Source: Desmodus rotundus
Taxonomy: Eukaryota; Chordata; Mammalia; Chiroptera; Phyllostomidae
DNA length: 64,000 bases
Direction: 5' to 3'
Assembly (NCBI RefSeq): GCF_022682495.2
Contig: NC_071389.1
Span: 8,857,199 to 8,921,198, forward strand
Under the pieces are notes generated by a model, which had not been told where the DNA came from, did no database searches, and saw only the letters and a list, made by a program, of their open reading frames with translations. Position numbers and translations under genes: made by a program. Positions 21,701 to 34,100 of the stretch are shown one piece after another. The first letter of the stretch is position 1. Each line of letters starts with the position of its first letter.

Positions 21701-24700
21701 CGATCCTTCCCACCCTGGAAACTTGCTTCACGAGGAGAAAGCTCCGGAGTGCGCCCCGTCCAGGTCTTCCGCGCTCCTCCCTGGCTGTGCGTTCTCGGTC
21801 TGCAGCAGTGATCCCCGGCCTGGTGGGCGTGAGAGTCCTCTGGGAGCTTTAATAGGAAGTGCAGGTTCCTGGGCCCCACCTGCAGAGTTTCTGATCTAGT
21901 TGGCCTGGGAAGGCACCCCGGCTTTGTTCCTTTCCTCCAGCTCCCCAGGTGGTCCTGTCGTGCAGATTGGGTGAGGACCCGGGTCTGACAGCAGGGTGCC
22001 CCGGCTCCGTGCGCCGAGCCCTCCCTGCGCTCCCCAGATGACCTCGTCCAACTGCCCAGCTTTACGCAGCTGGTGAGGGCTGGGGGTGCTGCCCTCTGCT
22101 GAGCTCCAGGCCCACTCAGAGAGCTGTCTCCCTCACATCTCTCTCCGCTTCGGGATCTGATAGGTGTTTTGAACTTGTCATAACCAGAGCAGAGTCCCAC
22201 CTGATCTAGAAAAAGCACCACCATTCAGTTGCTCAGCCCAAAGTCCTTAGAATCATCCTTGTCCCCTTCCTTTGTCTCATCCCCCACATCTAGTCCATCC
22301 ATAAGTCCCGGGGCACCGCCTTCAGAAGCGATCTTGAGCCTGACCCTCCCCCACTCCCACCACTGCAGCCAGCCCCAAGCCTCCATTCTCCGTCCGCACT
22401 AGTGATAGCCTCCGAAGCGGTCTCTCTGCCTCCACCTTGGCCTTGCACAGTCCGCACGTGGCTATAGTGGCCTCGGCACATATGTGATGTATTACGTTAC
22501 TTCCTAGTTTTCAGCCTTGCGATAACGTCTTGTCGGACTGGTGATAAAACACGAAGTCCATACCGTGGGCTGTACAGCTGCGCGTGGTGTAGCCCTCAGC
22601 TGCCCTCTGACCTCATCTCCACCACTCACATCCTCACTCCCCAAGCTCCAGCCACACCTGTCTCCTTACTGTTGGCCCTGCCTCAGGACCCGCCCACTCT
22701 TCCCCCAGATACCTCAGCAGTCATTTCCTCAGCGGCATCCTCTCTGACCCCATGTTTGCAGCAGATCCCCTCATCCCTGCTTTGTTTTTTTATAGTAGTA
22801 GTATTTTCCAACATGATATTATATGTTTGCACGTAGTTCATCCCCACCTGCCACCGGGATGCAAGTTTTACAAGGACAAGGACTTCTGTGAATAACTGGT
22901 ATCTGACAGATACATAGTAGGAGTTCAGTGAATGTTTGTGGAAATATATGTATCTTCAAGGCTTGAGCCTGTCCTTCCGGCCACCGCTGGACTGAGCTTC
23001 CGGCAGGGGACAGCTCCCAGCCCAGCCTGTCACAGGTGTGTGCATGCCTTCCCACCTCTGCTCGGGGCTCTAGGCCAGAGGTCAGCAAACTTCTTCGCAA
23101 AGGGCCAGATAGTAAGTCTGTTACTTCTACAAGCTGTGCAGTCTCTGCTGCATCTACTCCGCTCTGCCGTCAGAGCACGAAAGCAGCCGAAGCAAATACA
23201 AAATAAACGGGCACATACGTGTTCCGATAAAACTATTTACAAAAGTAGGGGTGGACCCACTGGCCATAGTGTGCTGGCCCCTGCTCTGAAATTTTCTGCC
23301 TTTCACCCAAAAATCTACATGGACTGAAAGGAAACACTCAGAAGTACTTGGCAGTCTGATCAGCAATTTCTTCCCAGAAGTCGGGGAAGGGTTCTCCTGG
23401 AGCAACTGTGGCTCGGTTAGCGAAACAGTGCACGTCCTCCCTGGGGAGAGGCCAGCGTGGGGCAAAGGATGGAGAGCTTAATGGGCAAGCTCTCTTCCTA
23501 AGGTGGCTGTGCCGGCTTTTCTCCTCGGTCCATCTTCTGAGAAGCAGAGCTGCAGAGGACAGTGAGCTCATATCCACCACACTGCTTTTTAGTTCCCGCG
23601 ACTTACAAGAGAGAGGGCTGTGGCTCTCTCTCCGGGTTCTCCTACGATGCATTAGAACAGAGGGCAGCACTGTACATGTGCCGGTCATTCAGGCACCTTG
23701 ATCCCAGGTTAGGTGAAAAGATTTTTTTTGGATTTGGGGTAAAGGAAAAGTTTTTATTCAAAAGCTTCACAATTTTGGAATAACAGCTTTCCATGTGAAT
23801 TAGTCACTCAGTCCTAACAATTAAGGCTAAAATCTTTAACTCTTTAGTTATAGCTTTGGTCATTTAGGCCTGTCCATTAAGGCTAAACTCTTTAATGCTG
23901 AGTTCTCCTATCATTCCCCCAGTTAGTTTTAATTATCTTATTTCTATAGGGTTAGTTTATAAACTAAAACAACATAAGATATAAAAGCTACACAATTTTG
24001 GAAAAATGGCAGGCTTCTGCCTCAGAGCCTGTTCCCTTTAGGATACCCCAAGAATAAACCTGCCATCCTCTGCCAGGCCAGCCCGATCATAGGCTGTGCC
24101 CGGAGTTCCTCCCCATCCAAAATACCATCCATCTGGAAATGCGGGCAGCTGTAGCGCGATCGTCCAGGCATCCTCCAGGAAGAAGAGCCCACGAGCCAGA
24201 GCCAGCCAGTCTGGTTTTCTGGTTTTTTGTTTTGTAATATTTTATTTATTTATTTTTAGAGAGAGGCGAAGAGAAGGAGAGAGAAAGGGAAAGAAACATC
24301 AATGTGTGGTTGCCTCTCACGTGCCCCCCACTGGGGACCAGGCCTGCAACCCAGGCATGTGCCTTGACTGGGAATTGAACCAGTGACCCTTTGGTTCCCA
24401 GATCTATGCTCAATCCACTGAGCTACACCAGCCAGGGCTAGATGAAAAGATTTAAAATCAGGCTCTGCCACTTACTAGCTCTGTGACCTACTCTATGGGA
24501 GTGCTCTGATGAGTAAATTAAATGGTATTTGTAAAGTGGGTCCTCATGGCTGCTAACGTTTGTTAAGTGTTTTCAAGGTATTGTGCACCTTGAGATGGTA
24601 CAAGGAGTATCTGAGCCCTCACAACACCCTATAGGGAGGGCGCTATCACTGAGCCCATTTTATGGATGAGGAAACTGAGTTTAGAGGAGTTAAGTAACAG

Positions 24701-27700
24701 TGAGTGAGGAGCGGAACCCGTGTCCAAATCCAGTTGTCTGACCCCAGCGTCTGTACTCTTTCTTTTTTTAAGATTTTATTTATTTATTTTTAGACAGAGG
24801 GGTAGGGAGAGGTGGCGGGGAGAGAAACATCAATGTGTGGGTGCCTCTCATGTGCCACCCTCACTGGGGACCTGGCCCACAGCCCAGGCACGTGCCCTGA
24901 CTGGGAATCAAACCAGTGACCCTTTGGTTTGCAGGCTGGAGCTCAGTCCACTGAGCCGCACTGGCCAGGGCCAGAATCTGTACTCGTAACCACTCTGCCG
25001 CCTTCCTAGTGCACCTGCTAAGCACTCAATAACATGGCCAGTTTGGGCTGCATCAGGAGGCACTGTATGCCACCGGAGAGGAGTTTGAAACAAAGCTTGG
25101 TAGTTGTGCTTCTGGTCTGAGTTACGCTCATTCCATTACTTGTGTTGCTCAGCGGCCCTCATTTATTCCGTGTTTGCTTTCTTCCCATTCCTCACTTTTT
25201 CAGAGCCTGCTGACCTTACTGGTGTAGCAAGTAGCTGCCTGCTGAATACCTCTGCCGTTTACCTTACTTCCTGCTTTGCAGACCAACTCCCCGAGCAGGA
25301 GCTCAGGCTGCTGACAGAGCCCCTAAAGTTTTCTGTCACTGACCCACAGTTATCCCCTCTCTTCCTCCCGCTCCTCTCAAGAACCATGCTGCATTGATTC
25401 AAACTCTCCTCGTCCCCTGAGATCATGGAAAATCTTCATCAGCCTACTGTAAAAGGGTGACTGAAGAACAGACTGGCCCTGGCTGGTGTGGCTCAGTGGG
25501 TTGAGTGCTGGCCTGCAAACCAGAGGGTCACCGGTTCGATTCTCAGCCAGGGCACATGCCTGGGTTGCAGGCCAGGTCCCCAGTAGGGGTTGTACGAGAG
25601 GCAACTGATCAGTGTATCTCTCACACATCGATGTTTCTCTCCCTCTCTTTCTCCCTCCCTTCTCCTCTCTCTAAAAGTAAGTAAATAAAATATATTTTTA
25701 AAGATTTTATTTATTTATTTATTTAGACAAGAGGGAAGGAAGGGAGAAAGAGGGAGAGAAACATCAGTGTGGGGTTGCCTCTTGCACACTCCATACTGGG
25801 GACCTGGCCTGCAACCCAGGCATGTGCCCAGATTGGGAGTTGAACTGGTGACCTTTTGGTTCACAGGCTGGCACTCAACCCACTGAGCCACACCAGCCAG
25901 GGTATAAATAAAATATTTTTAAAAAAGAAAAGAAGAATAGGCTCTAGAAGCACTGCTAGTGAACTAGTGAGCAGAAGATCAGCCCTTGAGAGCAGAGTAC
26001 GCCACTGTGGCTTCTTGGGACCTGAGCTTATGTGCACCAGGTGCTCTGTCATTACTGTGACTAAGACTGTGGGGTTTTCCTTCCTAATAATCTCGGTTAA
26101 TGTTTATTGAGCACTTGCTGCTTACCAGGACCTGAGCTAAGCCTTCCACATGTCCTTTGTCGCCTGCTCCTCTACCTCAGCACTGTTCGGGGACCTTTCT
26201 GCAGTGGTGGAGGTGTTCCGTGTCTGTCCCGTCCCACACAGTGCCAGGGGCCACATGTGGTCTCTGAGCATTTCAAATGCGGCAAGTGCAAGAGAAGAAC
26301 TGAATTTTCTTTCTTTACATTTTAATTAATTTATATTTAAATAGTTACATATAACTAGTGGCTATTATGTGGACAGCTCCTTTTAACCCATTTCACAGAA
26401 CGGGGTTAGAGGGTTAAGTAATTTGCTAAAGGTACTCAACTCTAGTAGCCGGGCCAGGCTTTGGACCTGGGATTCCTGCCCAGAGCCCCCACTCTTCACC
26501 ACCCTCTTATGTACCCCCTTTCTATTATACTTTTTGCAGAAATTGTTTCCCGGTTACAGACTGTTCCCTGATTTGTAAGACCGGGGAGGGGTGGGGGGTA
26601 CGTGCACGAAACCCACCTGGAAATAGGCGTGTGAGGAGGCTACCTACGTGAAGAGAGCTATGGAACTTGCCAAAGGGTATAGAAGAGGACCTGTAAAGAT
26701 GAGAAAACATTCCCCATTCCTGGACACTGCCAAAAACCATCTCTCCCCACAAACAACCTCTGGATTCAGTATAATTCTGTTCCCTATCCAAAAGGGAATT
26801 GTGATGAAGTTTGATTCTAAACAATGTGCCAAAATAGCCAAAGGAGTTTTGAAAATGAATAGTTTAGTCTAGGAAGATGGCATATTAAATCACAAGTCAG
26901 TAAGGGACCATTCGTGTGGAAAATGGGTTATCCGTCCAAAAAATAATAAAGCCGAATCCTTATCTCATGTCACGTATAAAGATCTAAGCATTAAAAAACC
27001 CAAAAGTCCTAAAACCAAAGAAGAATAAAGGTGCCTTTGTAATGTCAGACCAGGAAAAATGGGAAACTATAAAGGAAAATACTAACGGCTTTAACTACAT
27101 AAAAAAAATAAAAATTTCTCAATAGGAAGAAAAAAACCACCAAAAGCAAAGTTTAAAGGTCAGTTGACACTGGGCAAAACAAAGCAAAACCCAAACCAAA
27201 AAACATTGCAGCAAACAGAGTTAAACACTTAACGAACAAAAATTGTTGCAACAGAAAAGACGAGCAGCCGGGAGAAGATTGGACCGAGGTTATGAATAGG
27301 CAGTTTACGGAAATACGAAATACGAAATACGAATGGCCAATAGAGATGTTCCACTGCATAGGTGATCCAAGAAATGCAATTGAAAACAATTAAGTACTGT
27401 TTTTCACCAATTTGGCAAAAATTAGACTAATTATATCCTGTATTGGCCAGCATGGTAGGAGTGTAAATTTATCCAACCTTTCAGGAGGGCAGATGGCAGG
27501 TTCCAGCCAAATTGTAAATAGGCATGTTCTGTGACTCCAAGGTGCCACTCCCAGCACTCACCGTGTGGAAATACCCACGCAAGGATCCGCCGATGTTTGT
27601 TGCAGTGTTTTGTGTGATATCAAAGAATTGGAAACAGTAGCCATATCTAGCAATGGTTAAAGCGTGGCACCTTTTAGAAACAATGTGGCTGTGAAAAAGA

Positions 27701-28059
27701 ATACAGTGGGTCTGTGGGTAATGTTGTGGGGATATATACCGAGTATTGTTAGGGAAAAGTGACTTTCAGAACAATGAGTACAGTATGTCCCTATTTTACT
27801 TTTTTTTTAATCCTCACCCAAGGACATTTTTTTCATTGCTTTTAGAGAAAAACAAGGAGGGAGAGGGAGAGAAACAGACATCAACTGGTAGCCTCCCATA
27901 CACAGCCCGACCGGGGTTGAGCCTGCAACCTAGGCTGTGCCCCGACCGGGGATTGAACCGGGTTGGTTTGCAGAACAATGCTCCAAGCAGCTGAGCCACA
28001 CCGTGCAGGGCCTACTTCACTTTTTAAAAGTCTGTGTGTGCAAGAGAAGAGTTGGGAGG

Positions 28060-28102
<43 letters not shown>

Positions 28103-31100
28103 CCGCTGACAGTGGGGACCAGAGAGGAGGCAGTTTTTATATTTATACCCCCTTCCATGTTGCTTGCATTTTTGTGATAAGCAAATATTGTTTTGAGAAT
28201 AATTTTTTTTAAGGTATCCTGACCTAAGTAAGGAGTCTGAGTTCCAGCCAGGGCTCCCTCACCTAGCTAAACACCACAGTAAAGGGCTTAACTTCTACTG
28301 CCTCTAGCCACTTTTTTCGTTTAAAAATAAATAAATAAACATTTAAAACTTTTCCATGTGTTTCAAGCGTGATGGTGGATATGGCTACTTTTATAATGAA
28401 GAAAATGAATAAGCCTGTTTTGCTTTTTTTGGAAAAAAAGGATTTTATTTATTTACTTTTAGAGAGAAGGGAAGGGAGGAAGGAAGAGAGGGAGAGAAAC
28501 ATTAATGTGCCAGAGATACATGGATGGGTTGCCTCTCACACACCCCCAGCTGGGGGCCTGGCCTGCAACCCAGGCATGTTCCCCGCCTGGGAATCGAACC
28601 GGCAACCTTTAGGTTTACAGGCCAGTGCTCAGTCCACTGAACCACATGAGCCACACCAGGCAGGACTGTTTTGCTTTTTTAGTAAGGAAGTTACACTAGA
28701 TCTCTGAAGACCCTTCTAGCTCTAACATCTAAGCCTCTCTGATCCCAGATTTCCTTGGGTTTTGAAATACATACACACATACACACCACCACCACCACCA
28801 CCACCACCCCCACTCCCTCTGTGGTTCTGGGTAGTGAGGCATATAGGAAGACTTTCAGCCTTTGCTGAGAAGGAGTTGTGTGGCTTTCATCAGCCCACTG
28901 CTCCTCCTTTTGGTCCTGGGGCTCCATTTCCCCTGGCTCTCGGGAAGCAGGGCAGAGCCCCAAGGACTGAGGTCGGTCCCTGGCCAGCAGGGCCACTGGG
29001 CGCACTCTGGGCCTCTGAGAAGAGAGACTATTTTTGTTGTGGGTGCTGAATGGTTGGCCCGTCTCCAAGAGCATGAGCTCGCTGGTGTGGTTGATGTATC
29101 CTGCCTGCCGCTGCCATCCCCACCACTGCTACAGAAAACACGAGAGCGCGTTTGTCCAGCACCAGGAGCTTATACCTGAGATGCGTGCACAGGCATGGTG
29201 CTCTTTCATCGTGTCCTCCCCCGTTCTGGCCATTGGAAGGGCAGCAGCAGGGCAGAGTGTGGCTAACATGAAGGTGGAGAGCCTTCTCCTAGGGCTTGAC
29301 GTGGAAGAGACCCTGCCTTCTAACCGGCTGCAGAGAATTCGGTCCAAGAAGCTGGGCTTTCTTAGCCTTAACTGAGCCGGTAGAGCTGCCCTCGCCTCAT
29401 CAGCTGGGTGGGGTCTGCAAGTTGTCTCGCCTGCTGTCCAGTATGAGAACAGTGTCCTTCTTGGTGTAGGGCTTCCCGTGACCCTGGTGTGTACCCAGAC
29501 CCATGTCCAGCCTTGTCAGGTTCCTCAGGCAAACCCAGTGTCCCACGTCAGCCTGTGGCAACAAGACCATCGGAGCAGGTGCCCCAGTCCATCAGCCCTT
29601 AGTTTCTGCAAAGGAGCAGCTTGGAGCGGGGCCACCGTGTTGCACAACTCCAGGGGCGGGAGCACTTACGCTGGGCACGGGGGCTCATCTATGTCGATAA
29701 CACTCCATGTGGGGCCCTGGGGTTGTGGAGCTCGGTGACCCTGGCTCAAAGGCTGGCACCACTGGAGGACCAGGACTGCTGTGCCAGTGGTCGCTGTGCA
29801 GAGCTCTTCCGGAGGGCCCGTGGGGGCCTGGGCTGTGGGGAGACAGCCGTGGGTCTCGGACCCTCCTGCGCAGGGTGGGCAGCAGTGCAGGCAGTTTGGT
29901 GGCCTCTGTCAGCCACCACGAATACGTCATTTGACTGTTTTTCTCAGCAATCTTCTCGATTCCAGGACTTCATAGCCCCCCTCTTAATGCGTTTCTAATT
30001 TGGGGTTGGCTTTCTTCCCCCTTCAGCTGCAGAGCTACTTGGCTGCATGTGAAGACGAGACCCCGGCCATCCGGAACCACGACAAGGTCCTGCAGCGTCT
30101 GTGTGAGCACTTGGACCACGCCCTGCTGTACGGGTGAGCCGTGGCCCTTTCTGGAGAAGATGGCGGGGCACAACGGGGCGCCACCACGGCCATGCACAGC
30201 CTCCAGAGGGACGCCCCTGGCCTCGGCTGCCCTTTATTTCTTCTTTCCCTTGGCAGAAAGAGATTTCTCTCTCTCAGGCGGGCCACAGGCTATCTGTAGC
30301 TGTCTCGGTGACCTGTCTCTGCGCCGGCATAAATGACAGGGGAGTGGGGAGGACTAGCAGATGAAATGATGGTGGGAAGCCATGCTGTTGCCTGCGGGTC
30401 CCGCTGGGAACCCATTGCTTCTAGCCCTGAGCTCACTGCTGACACAGCTGGTGGACCAGTTGACTGCGTCTTCCTGGGGGGAGCCCTGTTTCAGTCATGG
30501 CAGCTCCTGTCCTCTTTCTGCAGCCTGCAAGACCTCTCCTCTGGCTACTGGGTGCTCGTGGTGCATTTCACCCGGAGAGAGGCCATCAAGCAGATCGAGG
30601 TGCTGCAGCACGTGGCCACCAACCTGGGGCGCAGTAAGTAGTACAAGGTTGGCGCTGGGAGGGACCAGCTCTGCCCTCCCTGTGAGCAGCTCAGGGCTCA
30701 GGTGTGGCCTGCAGGTCCGCCCTGGAGGCTGATTCCCTCATGATGTCTAGAGGCAGTGGGCGCTCAAGTGCCAGTGCCCTCCATGAGGCCCTCTTCTCCC
30801 TGCACGCGGCAGTTTGTTGGAGCATTGTGGAGGGGGGGGTGGAGGGGAGGGAGATGCTGAAGAGAACCAGGCTCCCGCGGGCCCCAGACGCAGCATGTGA
30901 TGGGTCTCGCTTCCCTCCCTGAGAGAGGATCAGTGTTAGCCTGCAGGATCGCGCGGAATCCTTGCATTTATCAACCCACCTGAAGTTTGCAGCGTGCCCT
31001 CTTTACCAGAGCCACGAGCTGATGGGAAATAAAGATTTCAGGGCTTATGGCATTCCAGTAAGAAGGCTTTTGGAGCCCTGGCTGGTGTGGCTCAGTGGAC

Positions 31101-34100
31101 TGAGTGCTAGCCTGTGAACCGGCAGGTCACCGGTTCAATTCCCAGTCAGGGCACTTGCCTGGGTTGCAGGCCAGGCCCCCAGCTTGGGGCCTGTGAGAGG
31201 CAGCTGATCCATGTGTCTCTCACGTCAATATTGCTTTCCCTCTCCTTCTCCCTCCCTCCCTTTCTAAAATTAAAAAAAAAAAAAAAAAAGGCGGTTGGAG
31301 TGCCTGGTCCCTCAGGTACTCTTTCTTTCCTTTCTGCCCCTGCTTGGCAAAAAAAGCCAGCACCTGACAGAACTTCCTTCCGGTTACTCCTGCCCTTGTT
31401 TGCAGGCCGGGCCTGGCTGTACTTGGCCCTCAACGAGAACTCCCTGGAGAGCTACCTGCGGCTGTTCCAGGAGAACCTGGGCCTGCTACATAAATACTAC
31501 GTCAAGTGAGTGTCTGTCTGCTCGGTCTCATGCAGCCCCAGCGCTGTCCTTGAGCGGAGTCCCAAAGACTCTTGTCACATGCAGACACCACAGTAGGCCC
31601 CATCAGAGGCCTCGCCTGGCATTGCCTGCTGAGGGCATGTCAGTGCCGGCCACAGGGCTGTTAGGGCCCTGCCTGGGACGGCTTTTGCCAGAAGTTCCGG
31701 TGCTGCAGCTGGGCTTGTGTTTAGCAGTTTGGTGCTCTGCCTCTGCCCAGTCCTCTCTCCAGGCCGCTGACCCCACTGGAGCGCGCACCCTTTGCTGGGG
31801 TTGCTGCAGGATCAGAGTATTTATAGCAGCTGCTGCGAGCCAGATGGCCCTGTGCTGCAGGTCCCATATCTGAGACACTGGCGCTCGAGTGCTGTGTGGC
31901 CCCAAACCCAGGGGGAGAATGCTGCAAAGGGGTGAGTGAAGGCTGCCTCAAGCTGGGCGCCTTCAGGGAGTAGGGGTGTCACATGTCACATTTCAGCACA
32001 GCCTGCGTGTTGGTGAGGTAGGGCCAAGCAGGCAACCAGACCCAGAAGCCCCATCGTCCCTCCTTGCGTCTCACAGGAATGCCCTGGTTTGCAGCCACGA
32101 TCACCTGACTCTCTTCCTGACCTTGGTGTCTGGGCTGGAGTTCATTCGATTCGACCTGGATCTGGTGAGATGCCACAGCTCTTGTGCCTGCGGGGGCGGA
32201 GGAGTGGGCAGTGTAGGCATGGGTCCAGGTGCCTCCCAGGGAACCTGCTAGGCATCTGTGCAGGTGATGGCAGGGTTCTTGGTCTAAACAGTGCGAGTGA
32301 GTGGAAGCTTAAGGCCAGGTTTCCTGGGTCAGCTGACACCTTCCTACCTCTGTCCCAACTTGGAGAAGAGCCGCACTGCCTGGCGCCTTTTAGCGCTGAA
32401 GTGCTCTCCTTGATGTTTAGGACGGGTGTGTTTGAGAGCGACAAGGCAAATTCATCCCTGTGCCTCCTGGGGTCCTGGAGTTGCCACCAGCTCTGTATTC
32501 CCCAGTGCCCCTCCTCACGCCGTGCGTCCCTCACCGTCACCACCAGAGAAATCCGGTGCTGGCCCAGAACGAGCCAGGGGGGCTCACATAGCCTCTCGGA
32601 CTCGGGCTCATCAAGGGGGTGCAGCTGCACCGTCCTAATTGCATCACCTTCCCGGGTCCCTTCCCCATCAGCACAGACTGGAAAGGAACTTAGCTACTGA
32701 AAAGTAGTAGAAATTAGGGACATGAGCAGCTGTAATAGTAAGAGGCCAAGGAAGGCTCAGAAGGCATATTTCAGGTTCTATCACCTCTGTGGGCCTCAAG
32801 TCCAGCTTTAAGAGCCACAGCCATTCACATCATTCTCTCCAGCAGCTTGTTTCTGAATTTAGTACCTTAAGCCCATTGGTCTCCCAAAGAAAAACTGGCA
32901 TGGACAGGCTGTGACCGCAGACCTGTGGCTCCAGACCCGGGACCCTGCCGTCCGTGGAAGCCCTCGTCTTGGCCCACCCACGGCCTCCCGCCACCCAAAC
33001 CGGCCTTTTCCACTCTCTCCTCAGGACGCCCCCTACTTGGACTTGGCCCCCTACATGCCTGACTACTACAAACCTCAGTACCTGCTGGACTTTGAAGACC
33101 GCCTTCCCAGCTCGGCCCACGGCTCGGACAGCCTGTCCCTCAACTCCTTCAACTCCGTCACCTCTACCAACCTGGAGTGGGACGACAGTGCGATTGCCCC
33201 ATCTAGTGAGGGTGAGTGGCCCTGGGGCAGGAGGCAGCCCAGCCTCTGCTGTGACACTGACTCTAGAGCCACTTGTGCCTGGCTCGGTGACATCTTTCTT
33301 GGCTGGTTTTGGTCCGGTGGTTGAAATGGAAGTTAAGCGGGGTTGGCCATTTCCCAGATCTTCGTTTTCTCTGAGTCCCTTTGGTGACTGAAGCACTGAT
33401 TCTGGAGACAAAAAGCCAAACAATCTTATGAATGTTAGACCCTTTCCCAGAAGGTACTGCCACATGCCCGGCGTCAGTTTTCTAGTGAGGAGGGGTTAGC
33501 AGAGAGACCTGGGAACTTCCTGCCATCGCAGGGGTGAGCGTCACCTGCCCCGAGGGGGCGTCCTACCTTAGATTCTAGGCAGAAAGAGGCCGAGGAACCA
33601 CTGGAAAGAGAACCAGGTGGAAGCAAAGTTTAGAGGAAGACTTGCCACCATTTTCATGAGTCCATGTGGTTTCTGGGTCCCTCCTGCACTTGCTAGTGTA
33701 TCAGGGACCATCGTGCCTGTTGCATCAGAAACTAAAACAGAATGTCACCACGTCTGGATGTCATTTTGTTGTCTTGATTCAAAAACTTACTGGAACAGCC
33801 TGGCCCCGTTCAAAACTTGGGCCTCCACGTTTATTTATAAAACCGGCTGCTTCCCCACCTTCATCCCCTGCGGGGAAACCAGATGTCTTCATCCCTGCAC
33901 CCCACCTCACCTCCAGGGCAGGGGAGCCAAGCCCAAGTCCAGCGCCTGGGACTCCCTGGAATTGCATCAGCAGTGAGACGACCTTTTCCTTTGTTTCTGC
34001 TTGTGCCCTGGGCCGTGCTCCCAGGAGAGGGGGGTTACTTTCAGCCTCGCTGTTGGCGAGACTTGCACTGGTCCCTGTGCAAGTGGAAGAGAGCACTCGG

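Larger units (their letters stand above)
9769..30026 (+). other. PLEKHM2: PLEKHM2 intron 1: repeat-rich, no other gene seen
   Basis: A 20 kb first intron. Besides the repeats listed separately, it holds MIR-like pieces (about 11343-11540, 12800-12960, 24450-24540, 24600-24740, 26360-26520), L2 fragments (about 22230-22940), a pyrimidine-only tract (20970-21040), short tandem repeats at 15668-15706 (10-bp unit), 20026-20073 (15-16-bp unit) and 27308-27331 (8-bp unit), and an AT-rich block at 17700-18080 with no repeat signature. None of the open frames in it resembles a protein or is bounded by convincing splice sites. Confidence 0.8.

Noticed and set aside
22089..22102. CTGCCCTCTGCTGA as a reverse CTCF core
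   Set aside because: Thirteen of fourteen positions fit, but it lies in old repeat-like sequence and such matches are common by chance; not enough alone.
27308..27331. Direct 8-bp repeats considered as a CRISPR-like or replication-type array
   Set aside because: There are no spacers and only three units inside a decayed L1; it is a simple tandem slippage product.
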